Assembly: GCA_022447545.1 (NCBI GenBank)
Contig: JAKVBI010000017.1
Span: 1 to 64,000, forward strand
Direction: 5' to 3'
DNA: 64,000 nt
Source: Myxococcota bacterium
GTDB lineage: Bacteria > Myxococcota_A > UBA9160 > SMWR01
Under the pieces are notes generated by a model. That model was not told the DNA's origin, made no database searches, and worked only from the letters and a program-made list of their open reading frames with translations. The translations under genes were made by a program, and so were the position numbers. Below, in pieces: positions 18,480-27,753 of this stretch; position 1 is the stretch's first letter, and every line of letters starts with the position of its first letter.

Positions 18480-19937
18480 TCACCAGGGAGGGGAGCTTGC
18501 GGCAGAGGAACCGGCCTGGCGCCCAAAGAATGTTGCGTCCCCAATGCTTTGCCCGCTGCAATAGGTGCTGGCAGAACGGGTGATTCCACTGGAATTCGCG
18601 CCCGCGGCGAACAAGCCCGGAATCGTTTCGCCTTCTTCGCTGAGGACCTGGCCTCCCGGCGCTGTTCGAAGACCTCCCAGGGTGAATGCGTAGTAGGGGG
18701 AGCTTCCGACCGAACAGTCGATGGCTGCGAATGGAGAAGCCTCCAAGGGGCGGAGCCAGGCTGATTGTTTTCGGAAGAGGGGGTCGATTCCTCGTGAGGC
18801 CTGTTCGTTGTAGTGCATTACGGTATGCATCAGGTTTCCCGTCGGCATGTCGAGCGCGCGTTCCATTTCGGGAATCGATTCTTCGGTTGCTGCCAATCGG
18901 GTGTCGGATTCGGGGAAGCCAAAGGCTTGATGATCGACGATCAGGTAGGCCTTGCCTTCAGGTTGCTCGAAGGCCCCAGCTGAAACTCGGCCGTGGTAGC
19001 AATCTTCGTTGATGAACCGTTCGCCACGGATGTTGACCATGATTCCAAACGTGAAGCTGGACGGCGGATACCAGGGCGTGGTCAGGAACATTTCTGACAT
19101 TCGAATGGCTGCTCCTCCCGCCGCCGCTCCCATTTGGATGCCCGAGCCGTCGTCTTTCGGGTTTCCGTGGAGTTCGATGTCATCGATCCGTGCATACAGG
19201 CGGGGGATGTGATTGGCGAGCATCTTCATGTTCATGATGAAGCCGCCACTGGTGAGAATCACGCCGCGATGGGCCTTTACGAACAGCTCCTTGCCTTCTT
19301 TTCGCGCGACGACGCCTACGACGCGACCGGAATCATTGGTCACAAGCGCGCGGCCCGCCGTGTCGTAGAGGATTTCGGTTTCACTTGCCTCCACTGCTTT
19401 GGAGAGATGTTTCCATAGTTCGATGCCGGCATCTCCTTCCCGAGCCACTTTGTGACCGCGTGGTGCTGGACGCGCGGATTCGACGAAGGGGTAGGCTTTT
19501 TCGTTTCCGGACCAGATAAGACAGGCGTCCGTGGGTTGGATCGTGTGTCGGTCCTCCCAGATGGTGTCTGTGAAGGGGACACCCAGTGAGACCAACCAGT
19601 TGAAATGGGAGACGCTCTCATTGGCATATAGCCGAGCTTTGTGCTCATCGGGACCATCGCCACCGGCCATCAAGTATCGGAACATCTGTTCCGGGGAATC
19701 GTCCGAGCCGATGGCTTTCTGTGGGCGAGTCCCACCGCCGAGGTAGAGGTGGCCGCCCGAAAGGGCGGTGGAGCCCCCACCGCCGCCAGTCGCCTCGAGA
19801 AGGAGAACCCGCGCACCCGCACGCGACGCTTCAATGGCTGCACAAGCCCCGGCGCCTCCATACCCAACGACGACCACGTCGGCTTCATGTTCCCATTCGT
19901 CGACGGTTTTCAGAGACTTCGTACGAGGGTCGGCCAT
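18480..19937 (-). CDS. FAD-dependent 3-ketosteroid-dehydrogenase-like flavoprotein
   Basis: A 485-residue flavoprotein of the fumarate reductase/KstD superfamily. N-terminal FAD Rossmann motif VVVVGYGGAGACAAIEAS at about 20-37, then GGGGGSTALSGGHLYLGGG. The C-terminal GGLRTAPGGQVLSEEG and IPGLFAAGANSSG plus SGQSIGDATFFGR close the FAD site. This layout is typical of 3-ketosteroid delta-1-dehydrogenase relatives, which introduce a double bond next to a ring ketone. No signal peptide, so cytoplasmic. ATG 19937 has GGAGGG upstream. Divergent from the ALDH gene and followed by a TonB receptor, suggesting one uptake-and-oxidation unit. A true steroid substrate is inferred, not shown. Confidence 0.75.
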   Translation of the reverse strand: MADPRTKSLKTVDEWEHEADVVVVGYGGAGACAAIEASRAGARVLLLEATGGGGGSTALSGGHLYLGGGTRPQKAIGSDDSPEQMFRYLMAGGDGPDEHKARLYANESVSHFNWLVSLGVPFTDTIWEDRHTIQPTDACLIWSGNEKAYPFVESARPAPRGHKVAREGDAGIELWKHLSKAVEASETEILYDTAGRALVTNDSGRVVGVVARKEGKELFVKAHRGVILTSGGFIMNMKMLANHIPRLYARIDDIELHGNPKDDGSGIQMGAAAGGAAIRMSEMFLTTPWYPPSSFTFGIMVNIRGERFINEDCYHGRVSAGAFEQPEGKAYLIVDHQAFGFPESDTRLAATEESIPEMERALDMPTGNLMHTVMHYNEQASRGIDPLFRKQSAWLRPLEASPFAAIDCSVGSSPYYAFTLGGLRTAPGGQVLSEEGETIPGLFAAGANSSGITRSASTYCSGQSIGDATFFGRQAGSSAASSPPW

Positions 19938-20051
19938 TGGGCCCTCCTGTTTTTATCGAGTCGAGGCCCAACGAATCCCCGTCCGGGCCATCCGGGCGAG
20001 TTCAGCGTTGGAAGGGATGGTAGACTCTCTCGAGCCATAGGAGAATCGAGG

Positions 20052-21455
20052 ATGAGCGATGCAGTCCGTTTTCCTGATCCGAACACCGAGATCGAAACCA
20101 TTCCGCTTGAGATTGATCGCCTGCGACGGTCTTTCGAAAACGGCCGGACCCGGCCTCTGGAATGGCGACGAGAGCAATTAAAACGCCTCATCCGCATGCA
20201 CGAGATCCATGCGGACGAATTCGTCGGTGCTCTGCAAGCAGACTTCGGGAAGCCGACCTTCGAAGCGTTCACCAGCGATGTCTCGCAGGGGAAACTCGAG
20301 GCCAAGAGTGCTTTGAAGAATCTGAAGAAGTGGACGCGACCTGAACGCGTAGGAGGACTTCCGGTCATGGGCAGGGCGCGAGTGATTCGCGAGCCCCTTG
20401 GAGTCGTGCTGATCATCTCGCCCTGGAACTATCCCGTGGGTCTCCTGCTCTCGCCTCTGGCGGGTGCGATCGCGGCCGGGAATGCGGTCGTGCTGAAACC
20501 TTCGGAAGTGACCCCGCACGTGTCCGCAGTTCTCGCGAAGCGACTTCCCGAGTATATGGATCCCGAGGCGATCACACTGGTGGAAGGGGGCGTCGAAGAG
20601 ACAACGGTGCTGCTCGAGCAACGATTCGATCACATCTTCTATACGGGCAACGGACAGGTGGCGCAGGTCGTCATGGAGGCTGCGGCGAAAAATCTGACAC
20701 CCGTCACCCTCGAACTTGGCGGGAAAAGCCCTTGTATCGTTCATGAAGACGCCGATATCGAAACAGCGGCGCGTCGGATTGCCTGGGGCAAATTTGTGAA
20801 CGCGGGCCAGACCTGCATCGCACCCGACTATGTGCTCGTCCACGAGTCGCGAGAGGAGGCTCTCGTCACCGCTTTGGGGAAAGCGGTACGAGATTTCTAC
20901 GGAGACAATCCGAAAAACACGGCAGACTACGCACGCATCGTCAACCGTCGACACCACGAGCGGTTGGCAACCTTGATGAAGGATGGGACCCCCGCCTTCG
21001 GTGGCGAGGTCGACGATGACCAGTGTTACGTCGCGCCCACCGTTTTGCGTGATGCAGATGATGAGTCGTCGCTCATGCGGGATGAGATTTTTGGGCCGAT
21101 TTTGCCAGTACGTAAGGTTCGAAACATCGATGAAGCTGTGCAATTCGTCAATTCGCGTGAAAAGCCATTGGCCCTCTATCTATTCACCAAAGATGGGAAG
21201 GTGGAAGATGATGTGCTGAGTCGAACGAGCTCCGGTGGTGCCTGTGTGAATGGCACGCTGTTCCACATCATGGATTCGCGACTCCCCTTCGGCGGCGTAG
21301 GTTCTTCGGGAACGGGTGCATATCACGGGCGACATACCTTCGAGACATTCAGCCATCGGAAATCGGTACTCACGCGAGGAACTCGTTTCGATCCGAAAAT
21401 CATGTACCCACCTTATGGGGAGAAGCTGACAAAATTCGTCAAGCGCTTCATGTAG
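20052..21455 (+). CDS. Aldehyde dehydrogenase, ALDH3/coniferyl-aldehyde type
   Basis: A 467-residue NAD(P)-dependent aldehyde dehydrogenase oxidising an aldehyde to the acid. Motifs: ISPWNYP (about 122-128), active-site Glu221 in TLELGGKSP, catalytic Cys255 in NAGQTCIAPDY, and EIFGPILPV. The C-terminal HxxFExFSHRKSVL and the hydrophobic/basic end (KFVKRFM) resemble ALDH3 members that contact membranes and act on fatty or aromatic aldehydes. ATG 20052 has AGGAGA seven bases upstream; the frame extends far upstream but overlaps the divergent flavoprotein gene. It nearly abuts the convergent GST gene. Confidence 0.9.
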   Translation: MSDAVRFPDPNTEIETIPLEIDRLRRSFENGRTRPLEWRREQLKRLIRMHEIHADEFVGALQADFGKPTFEAFTSDVSQGKLEAKSALKNLKKWTRPERVGGLPVMGRARVIREPLGVVLIISPWNYPVGLLLSPLAGAIAAGNAVVLKPSEVTPHVSAVLAKRLPEYMDPEAITLVEGGVEETTVLLEQRFDHIFYTGNGQVAQVVMEAAAKNLTPVTLELGGKSPCIVHEDADIETAARRIAWGKFVNAGQTCIAPDYVLVHESREEALVTALGKAVRDFYGDNPKNTADYARIVNRRHHERLATLMKDGTPAFGGEVDDDQCYVAPTVLRDADDESSLMRDEIFGPILPVRKVRNIDEAVQFVNSREKPLALYLFTKDGKVEDDVLSRTSSGGACVNGTLFHIMDSRLPFGGVGSSGTGAYHGRHTFETFSHRKSVLTRGTRFDPKIMYPPYGEKLTKFVKRFM

Positions 21456-21462
21456 TCGCGGG

Positions 21463-22092
21463 TCAGAGGACCAGGACGGAAAGAGCGGGATCTCGCTCTC
21501 GATAGTTTAGGTCCCAACGCGCCAGTTGCTCGGGCAGGTCGAACTTGATTTTTCCGTACCGTCCGAACTGAAGGCCTGCCTGCAGCGTGCAATCTGCGAT
21601 GGTGGGGCAATCTCCCGCGAGAAAGGCGCGCCCATCGGAGAGTTTGTCGTTCAGAAGCCCAAGTCCTTCGGGCAGTAGTTTGTCGAAGAGCGCCGCGATT
21701 TCCGGATTGGGTGGAAGCCCGAGTGGCGATTTTGTGGCGTGGACGATTCGTGCAATGGGGACGAGGACCCCCAGTTCGGCGATTCTCTCCAGTTCGCGAA
21801 CCCGAGCTCTCTCCTCGGCGGTTGTTCCGATCATGGGTGGATCGGGATGAAGCTCCTCCAGATATTCCACGATGACCGTTGATTCGGTCAGAAAACTCCC
21901 ATTGTCCAGTTCGAGGACAGGTAGTCGTCCGAGTGGGTTTCGAGCGATGTGTTCGCTCGAACGATGTTCCCGCTTTGCAAGATTCACGATTACATTTTCG
22001 ACGTTCATTGCCGCCCCTGCCGCGGTTTTCTCTGCGAGATAGAGCCCAACACGTGTCGGGTTGGGTGCGACTTGAAAGGTGTAGAACCTCAT
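21463..22092 (-). CDS. Glutathione S-transferase
   Basis: A 209-residue soluble GST with an N-terminal thioredoxin-like domain (about 1-80) and an all-helical C-terminal domain. The GSH-binding pattern is visible: a cis-Pro segment GRLPVLELDNG and LTESTVIVEYLEE. The N-cap/Asp motif of the helical domain is in CPTIADCTLQ. It would conjugate glutathione to electrophiles or act as an isomerase or peroxidase. It lies 81 bases after the RND pump gene on the same strand, so it may be co-expressed with efflux as a detoxification unit. Convergent with ALDH. Confidence 0.85.
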   Translation of the reverse strand: MRFYTFQVAPNPTRVGLYLAEKTAAGAAMNVENVIVNLAKREHRSSEHIARNPLGRLPVLELDNGSFLTESTVIVEYLEELHPDPPMIGTTAEERARVRELERIAELGVLVPIARIVHATKSPLGLPPNPEIAALFDKLLPEGLGLLNDKLSDGRAFLAGDCPTIADCTLQAGLQFGRYGKIKFDLPEQLARWDLNYRERDPALSVLVL

Positions 22093-22173
22093 GAGGCGGA
22101 TCCTAGCAGGTGCGTGGGGGCTCGTTGGAAGAGCGGATGGGGGGAGCGTGGTCCGGAACGTGATGCGCCTGGT

Positions 22174-25100
22174 TTAATTCATGGCCTCGAACGCCTCGGG
22201 TTGAGGAGCGGGCCCGCCAGATTGTTCACGGGCAAGGAGCAGGTAGAAGGCGGGCACGACGAACAAAGTAAAGAGTGTGCCAACCAACATTCCGGCCGCG
22301 ATCATCAAACCGATCCCAAAACGGCTGTTACTGCCGGCGCCCGAAGCGATCAAAAGAGGGGCTACGCCAATGACTGTGGCGGCAGTCGTCATCAAAATGG
22401 GTCGAAGCCGTAGGGATGCGGCATCAATGACGGCGCTTCGGTGGGTGGCTCCTTCCGAGGCCAAGTGGTTCGCGAAGTCAACAATCAGAATCCCGTGTTT
22501 GCTGATCAATCCGATCAGGGTCAGCAAGCCGATCTGGGTATAGATGTTGAGCGAAACGATCCCCAATGCGATGGGAACCACTGCGCCGAAGATAGACATG
22601 GGCACAGCGATGAGAACCACGAGAGGGTCTCGAAAGCGGTTGAATTGGGCAGCGAGCACGAGAAAGATGACGACGAGTGACAGTCCGAACAGCAGCGCAA
22701 AGCTTGATCGCTCTTTGATGAAGCGCCGAGCTTCACCCTCGTAACCCGCTCGGAACCCCGTAGGGGCGACTTCGCTCAGTGTCTTTTTAAGGAACTCCAG
22801 GCCGTCGCCCAGAGAGTGGGGAGGCATCATCATGCCCTGGATGTTGGTGGAATGAAGCTGTTGGTATTGCGTTAAGGAGTTGGGTTCGACCTTTTGAGTA
22901 AGACTCACGAGAGTCGACAACGGAACCAGGCTCCCTGCAGACGTTCGCAGGTAATACTTTTCGAGTTGCTTTCGGGTGAGTCGAAAATCAGCTGCGGCCT
23001 GGGGGATCACCTTGTAGCTTCGGCCTTCCATGCTGAATCGATTGACCTCCGCCTCGCCAAGCATAATGGATAGGGTGTCGCCGATGGATCGCATGGAAAC
23101 ACCCAGGCGAGCGGCTTTGGGGCGATCAATTGCCACCGCCACCTCTGGTCGAGTGAACTTCAGTGTCTTGCTGACGAAGATGAAGAGTCCGGAGTCCCGA
23201 GCTTTTCGCATGACCTCTTCGGCCACGGCGTCGAGGTTTCGGTAATTGTCGTTGGTTGCGATGACGAAGTTGACCGGGAGGCCCGACTCTGCACCGGGAA
23301 GACCGGAATCGGAAAACGTGAAGATTTCCAATCCGGCAATCTCATCGAAGCGAGGCTGCAATTCTGTCATGATGTCAGCCTCCGTTCGGTCTCGGTCATC
23401 CCAGTGCAGCAGGGAGAGTCCGCCCATGATGAACTGAGTGGAGCTCACCTGCCATGAATGCACGACTTCCGGTACCTGTTTCCAGATGCCTACGATTTGA
23501 TCGAGGAAGTGGTTGATGTATTCGAGATTTGCGTACTGGGGGGCGTTGGCGAAGACCATGATCCCCCCTGAGTCCTCCTTTGGGGCGAGTTCCTCCTGGG
23601 TCAAGCTGAAGAGGATCGGGAGGCTCCCGATGATGGCCAGGCTGAAGAGGAGGACGGCGCCGAGGTTGGCAAGGCTGTAGGACAAGAGGCTCTTGTAACT
23701 TTCTTTGAGCGAGTGGAAGCGGTTGTCCAACCAGTCGGAAAAACGGCCCTGATCCTTCTGTTCACGAAGCACATGGGCGCACATCATCGGGCTGAGGGTC
23801 AGTGCGACGAAACCCGACACCAAAACCGCACCGGCGAGCGTCAGGGCAAATTCAGTGAAGAGGGCACCCGTGAGTCCTCCGAGGAATCCAATGGGTGCAT
23901 AGACGGCGATCAGCGTGAGGGTCATGGCGACGACGGGGAGCGCTACCTGACGCGCGCCGCGGAGAGCAGCCTGGCGGGGGGTCGCTCCATTTTCGATGTG
24001 CCGGTGTACGTTTTCCACCACTACGATGGCATCGTCGACCACGAGACCAATGGCGATGACCATGGCCAACAATGTCAATAGATTGATGGAAAACCCAATG
24101 ACGTACATCAAGAAGAAAGTGCCGATGAGTGACAGGGGAATCGCAACGAGTGGTATGGCAACTACGCGCAAAGAACCCAGGAAGAGATAGATGATCAAAA
24201 TGACGATGAGGGATGCCTCGAGCATCGTCTTCATGACTTCGTATAGAGCCTCATCGATGTAAATCGATCCGTCGTAGTCGATGAAAGTCTCCATTTCCGC
24301 GGGGAGTTGCTCGGCCAGGGCGGGCAGAGCGGCATGCACCCGTCTCGCAACGTCGAGAGGGTTCGCACCCGGGGCCACCTTGATCGAGATGAACACAGTC
24401 GGTCTGCCGCTGGAAAATGAAGAGAATTCGATGTTCTGGTCCGAGAGTTCGAGGTCGGCGACGTCTTGGAGAACGACTCTTTGCTCTCCTTCTTGCCGGA
24501 CGACGATCGTCTCGAATTCCGATGGGCGAGAGATGTCTGTGGCTGCTTCCACGCTGGTGATCACCCAGGTGCCTTCAGTCGTGCCTCCCGCGGATATGTA
24601 GTTCTCGCGTCGCAGGGCGTCTCGAACGTCCTCGGCGGTGACTCCGTGAGCGGCCATCTTTTCGGGGTCAAGCCATATCCGCATGGCGAGATTCTTGTTG
24701 CCGAGCAGGTCCGCTTCGCCAACTCCCTCGATCGTCGTCAGGACGGGTTGGACAGACCGGGCAAGGTAGTCGTGGACCTGGGGAATCGACAGTTCGCTGC
24801 TGAAGAATGCGATGTACATGAGGGCAGTCCCCGCAGCCTCGGTGCTGATGATCGGGTCTTCGATGGCGCTCGGTAGTTCGTAACGAGCTTCGTTGACCTT
24901 GGCGATTACTTCAGAGAGGACGGCGCGTGTGTCCTCTCCCAGGCGGAGGTGAAGCACGATGTTGGAATTGCCTGGCCGACTGCTCGAAGTGATGTAATCG
25001 ATTCCATCGGCTTTTGCGATGTATCGTTGGAGGGGAGTCGTTACGAATCCAAGGACGGTTCTCGCGCTCGCACCCGGGTAGTGGGTCGACACGTTGATGA

Positions 25101-25230
25101 CACCAGTTTCCAGCTCAGGATACTCTCGAACCTTCAGTTCTCGGGCCGATTGCAACCCCAAGAGAAGAAGAAAGAGACTCGCGACGATGGAAAGAACAGG
25201 TTTGCGTATGAAGACGTCGGTGAAGGCCAT
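22174..25230 (-). CDS. RND-family efflux transporter, HAE1 type
   Basis: A 1018-residue inner-membrane proton/drug antiporter of the AcrB/MexB class. The N-terminus (FTDVFIRKPVLS) leads into TM1. The proton-relay aspartates are in the TM4 motif GLVVDDAIVVVENV. Two large periplasmic loops follow TM1 and TM7, and the C-terminal membrane block includes ILMTTAATVIGVAPLL. Length is normal for the family. It starts 11 bases after the adaptor gene, so the two form one operon with the adaptor first. No outer-membrane channel gene is present here; the pump probably uses one encoded elsewhere. Confidence 0.9.
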   Translation of the reverse strand: MAFTDVFIRKPVLSIVASLFLLLLGLQSARELKVREYPELETGVINVSTHYPGASARTVLGFVTTPLQRYIAKADGIDYITSSSRPGNSNIVLHLRLGEDTRAVLSEVIAKVNEARYELPSAIEDPIISTEAAGTALMYIAFFSSELSIPQVHDYLARSVQPVLTTIEGVGEADLLGNKNLAMRIWLDPEKMAAHGVTAEDVRDALRRENYISAGGTTEGTWVITSVEAATDISRPSEFETIVVRQEGEQRVVLQDVADLELSDQNIEFSSFSSGRPTVFISIKVAPGANPLDVARRVHAALPALAEQLPAEMETFIDYDGSIYIDEALYEVMKTMLEASLIVILIIYLFLGSLRVVAIPLVAIPLSLIGTFFLMYVIGFSINLLTLLAMVIAIGLVVDDAIVVVENVHRHIENGATPRQAALRGARQVALPVVAMTLTLIAVYAPIGFLGGLTGALFTEFALTLAGAVLVSGFVALTLSPMMCAHVLREQKDQGRFSDWLDNRFHSLKESYKSLLSYSLANLGAVLLFSLAIIGSLPILFSLTQEELAPKEDSGGIMVFANAPQYANLEYINHFLDQIVGIWKQVPEVVHSWQVSSTQFIMGGLSLLHWDDRDRTEADIMTELQPRFDEIAGLEIFTFSDSGLPGAESGLPVNFVIATNDNYRNLDAVAEEVMRKARDSGLFIFVSKTLKFTRPEVAVAIDRPKAARLGVSMRSIGDTLSIMLGEAEVNRFSMEGRSYKVIPQAAADFRLTRKQLEKYYLRTSAGSLVPLSTLVSLTQKVEPNSLTQYQQLHSTNIQGMMMPPHSLGDGLEFLKKTLSEVAPTGFRAGYEGEARRFIKERSSFALLFGLSLVVIFLVLAAQFNRFRDPLVVLIAVPMSIFGAVVPIALGIVSLNIYTQIGLLTLIGLISKHGILIVDFANHLASEGATHRSAVIDAASLRLRPILMTTAATVIGVAPLLIASGAGSNSRFGIGLMIAAGMLVGTLFTLFVVPAFYLLLAREQSGGPAPQPEAFEAMN

Positions 25231-25241
25231 CGAGTCAATCG

Positions 25242-26312
25242 CTAGAGTACGACGTCTTCGTCGACTGCAACGCGAACGCCACGGTAGAGTTTGTTCTGGC
25301 CGGCGGTGACGACGCGGCTCCGAGCATCCAGTCCGGCGAGAATGCTCGTTCGCCCCTCGCGAGTCTCACCAGTTTCGACGACCTTCGACGTGGCCGTCAG
25401 TCCTCCGTCGGGTCCCGGTTCGATTAGATAAACGATATTGCCGTGAAGAGAGTAGGTGACTGCCGTTTCCGGAACTGTGACCAAGTCTTCGCTGCTGCCA
25501 GGATAGAGGCGCAAGTAGGCGAACATGCCAGGAAGAAGCCCTTCGCCTTCAGAGATCTTGGCTCTCGCGAGGAGGTTGCGTGTATTAGGGTCAATTTGTG
25601 AGTCGAGGGCCATCAGGTGGGCAATGAAGATGCGACCCGGGTAGGCGTCGACTTCGAGTTCAATGCGTTGTCCGGCCCGCAGGCGGGGGGCGCTCTGCGC
25701 GGGAAGACTGAAGTCGATCTGAAGTTCGGTTAGGTCCTGGAGCGTCGCAACGACGGTACCCGGAGAGACGTAATCTCCTAGTTCCACCTGGCGGATGCCG
25801 GCGACACCGGAAAACGGGGCGCGGATTCTCTTGTTGGAGAGGATCGCTTCGGTTTCCGCTAGGTCGGCACGGGCGCGGTCGAGATCTGCCTTTGAGCGAT
25901 CATAGTCGGAGTGGGAAACGGAGTTCTTGAGTAGGAGTTCTTTGTTACGGGTGAATTGGAGATCTGCCAATTCAAGTGTTGCCCGTTGACTCTCACGGCG
26001 TGCAATTTCGACGCGGTCATTGAGGACGACCATCAATTGATTCGACTCGACGGAATCACCAGAGGCGAAGTTGATGGCGATGACCTCGCCGCTTTCTTCC
26101 GAAGTGAGGTTGATGCCGCGAGCCGCCTTGATGGTGCCCACTGCATCGATGTATTGGCTCCAGCTTTCAAGCGTCGCCGTGGCAGCCGCTACCGTGACCG
26201 GTGGGCGTTCGAAGGAGGCATTGGCCAAAGCCGAAATCTGGACGTATTTGTAGGTCCCGATGGAAACGAAGATTGCGGCCAACAGAGCAACCACAAATAA
26301 GTACGCTCTCAA
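25242..26312 (-). CDS. RND efflux periplasmic adaptor subunit
   Basis: A 356-residue membrane-fusion protein. One N-terminal hydrophobic helix (about 3-20, no lipobox Cys) anchors it in the inner membrane. Barrel-sandwich halves are at VGTIKAARGINLTSEESG and IRAPFSGVAGI, flanking a coiled-coil hairpin (about 100-165, ESQRATLELADLQFTRN). Beta-barrel and membrane-proximal domains follow. It links the RND pump to an outer-membrane channel. The start codon is TTG at 26312, with GGGAG eight bases upstream. First gene of the pump operon. Confidence 0.85.
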   Translation of the reverse strand: MRAYLFVVALLAAIFVSIGTYKYVQISALANASFERPPVTVAAATATLESWSQYIDAVGTIKAARGINLTSEESGEVIAINFASGDSVESNQLMVVLNDRVEIARRESQRATLELADLQFTRNKELLLKNSVSHSDYDRSKADLDRARADLAETEAILSNKRIRAPFSGVAGIRQVELGDYVSPGTVVATLQDLTELQIDFSLPAQSAPRLRAGQRIELEVDAYPGRIFIAHLMALDSQIDPNTRNLLARAKISEGEGLLPGMFAYLRLYPGSSEDLVTVPETAVTYSLHGNIVYLIEPGPDGGLTATSKVVETGETREGRTSILAGLDARSRVVTAGQNKLYRGVRVAVDEDVVL

Positions 26313-26638
26313 GGTGCTGCTCCCAACGGTAGGTCCAAGGCAGGTTTCGAATTGGAGGGGGGGGTCTCAATAGAGCACCTGCGTCCGGATGAGGTATGGA
26401 TCCTCTCATGAGGATCACACGCGGGGTGCTCGTTGGTGTTCTCAGGGAGCCATACTATAGGCGCCAGAGTGAGGCTACCACGGTGAAATTCCGACCCGTC
26501 CTTTGTCGAAGCTTGCGTTGGAGCGTGGGACGGTGGAGTTTTCAGAGTTTGAGTTGTTCCTATGGACTTGTATCGCCTGGGTCGTTCAGCGTTACGCACT
26601 CATGCACGATACTGCCCTTCCGGAAGGAAGGAGCATCG
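26313..26638 (-). other. Intergenic region upstream of the efflux operon
   Basis: A 326-base gap between the SDR at 26639 and the efflux operon, all on the minus strand. It must carry the efflux promoter. A TATAGT at about 26456-26461 on the minus strand could be a -10 box, but no convincing -35 is present. No gene, hairpin or operator palindrome is clear. Confidence 0.3.
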
Positions 26639-27553
26639 CTATCCAAGCGCGCCGTCGAAGTCTTTTCCGTCCATGCCCGAATTGAGGCGCGCCCGGTTGA
26701 CGAGGTCACGAACGACCGGTCCGAGGAGAGTTGGATCTTCCACCGGATCCGTGGTGGGTCCCCGGTGCCAGCCTTCGGCTACGGCGAGAACTCCACCTGT
26801 GGATTCAAAAATGCGGCCCGTTACATCGGCGGATTCGCGGCTCGCGAGCCAGGTCACGATAGGTGCGATCCATCGGGGGCTCTGGGCTTCTCGAATCTCG
26901 TCGGTGATCTCTCCGGGTTGCAGGTCTTCGGTCAATCGGGTGAGGGCCCCCGGAGCAATGCAATTGACGGTGGCACCGTAGCGCGCGAGTTCTCGCGAAG
27001 CGATGATCGAAAACGCGGCGATTCCGGCCTTGGCGGCACCATAGTTGGTTTGACCGGGGTTGCCGTAGATGCCGGAGACGGACGTGGTGTTGATCAGGCG
27101 TGCGTCTATGGGTTGGCCGGCCTTGGTCTGCTCTCTCCAGTAGGAGGCTGCGTGATGGGCAGGTGCGAAAGTGCCCTTCATGTGAACCTGGATAACCGCA
27201 TCCCATTCACTCTCTTTCATGTTGACGAGCATTCGGTCGCGCAGGATGCCGGCGTTATTGACGAGAACATCGAGCCGGCCGAAGGTGTCAATGGCAGTCT
27301 GGATCATTTGCTTGGCGGAATCGAAGTCGCTGACGTCGGATCCGTCCGCCACGGCGGTACCGCCCTTGCTCTTGATTTCCGCGACGACTTCATCGGCCGG
27401 CCCCAGGTCTGATCCGATTCCATCGCGTGCACCTCCGAGGTCGTTGACGACGACTTTCGCGCCATGCTCGGCCAGCATCAAGGCGTACTCTCGGCCGATT
27501 CCGCGGCCGGCCCCGGTGACGATGACGATGCGGTCTTCGCAGAAATTGGTCAT
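26639..27553 (-). CDS. SDR, multifunctional-enzyme-2-like hydroxyacyl dehydrogenase
   Basis: A 304-residue SDR. Cofactor motif TGAGRGIG, then VVVNDLGGARDGIG, a long acidic loop typical of the (3R)-hydroxyacyl-CoA dehydrogenase unit of MFE-2. Structural motif NNAGILRD, catalytic NYGAAKAG (YxxxK), with Ser in TTSVSG. This subgroup oxidises 3-hydroxyacyl-CoA esters, including those from steroid and branched side chains. ATG 27553 has GAGAGG five bases upstream; the frame remains open to 27754. Divergent from the lipoprotein amidohydrolase. Confidence 0.8.
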   Translation of the reverse strand: MTNFCEDRIVIVTGAGRGIGREYALMLAEHGAKVVVNDLGGARDGIGSDLGPADEVVAEIKSKGGTAVADGSDVSDFDSAKQMIQTAIDTFGRLDVLVNNAGILRDRMLVNMKESEWDAVIQVHMKGTFAPAHHAASYWREQTKAGQPIDARLINTTSVSGIYGNPGQTNYGAAKAGIAAFSIIASRELARYGATVNCIAPGALTRLTEDLQPGEITDEIREAQSPRWIAPIVTWLASRESADVTGRIFESTGGVLAVAEGWHRGPTTDPVEDPTLLGPVVRDLVNRARLNSGMDGKDFDGALG

Positions 27554-27753
27554 TTGGGCCTCTCGTAATTTGGAAGGGGTTTGGGAGCGCATTTTGCCCC
27601 GATCGACACGGTATTTCCATGGGCATCTCGTGGAGAGGACTCGGACGGAGCGTACGATGGATCTTGCCCACCCTTGAGCGGACCCGAGAGCGCTATGCTT
27701 TTCTGCGATGAGGTTTGTGGGTGCGAGGGTCTTTACCGAATTCGGAGGTTCCA

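Noticed and set aside
26396-27412. A 338-codon plus-strand open frame over the MFE-2-like SDR
   Set aside because: Opposite a clear SDR and lacking any motif; a shadow.
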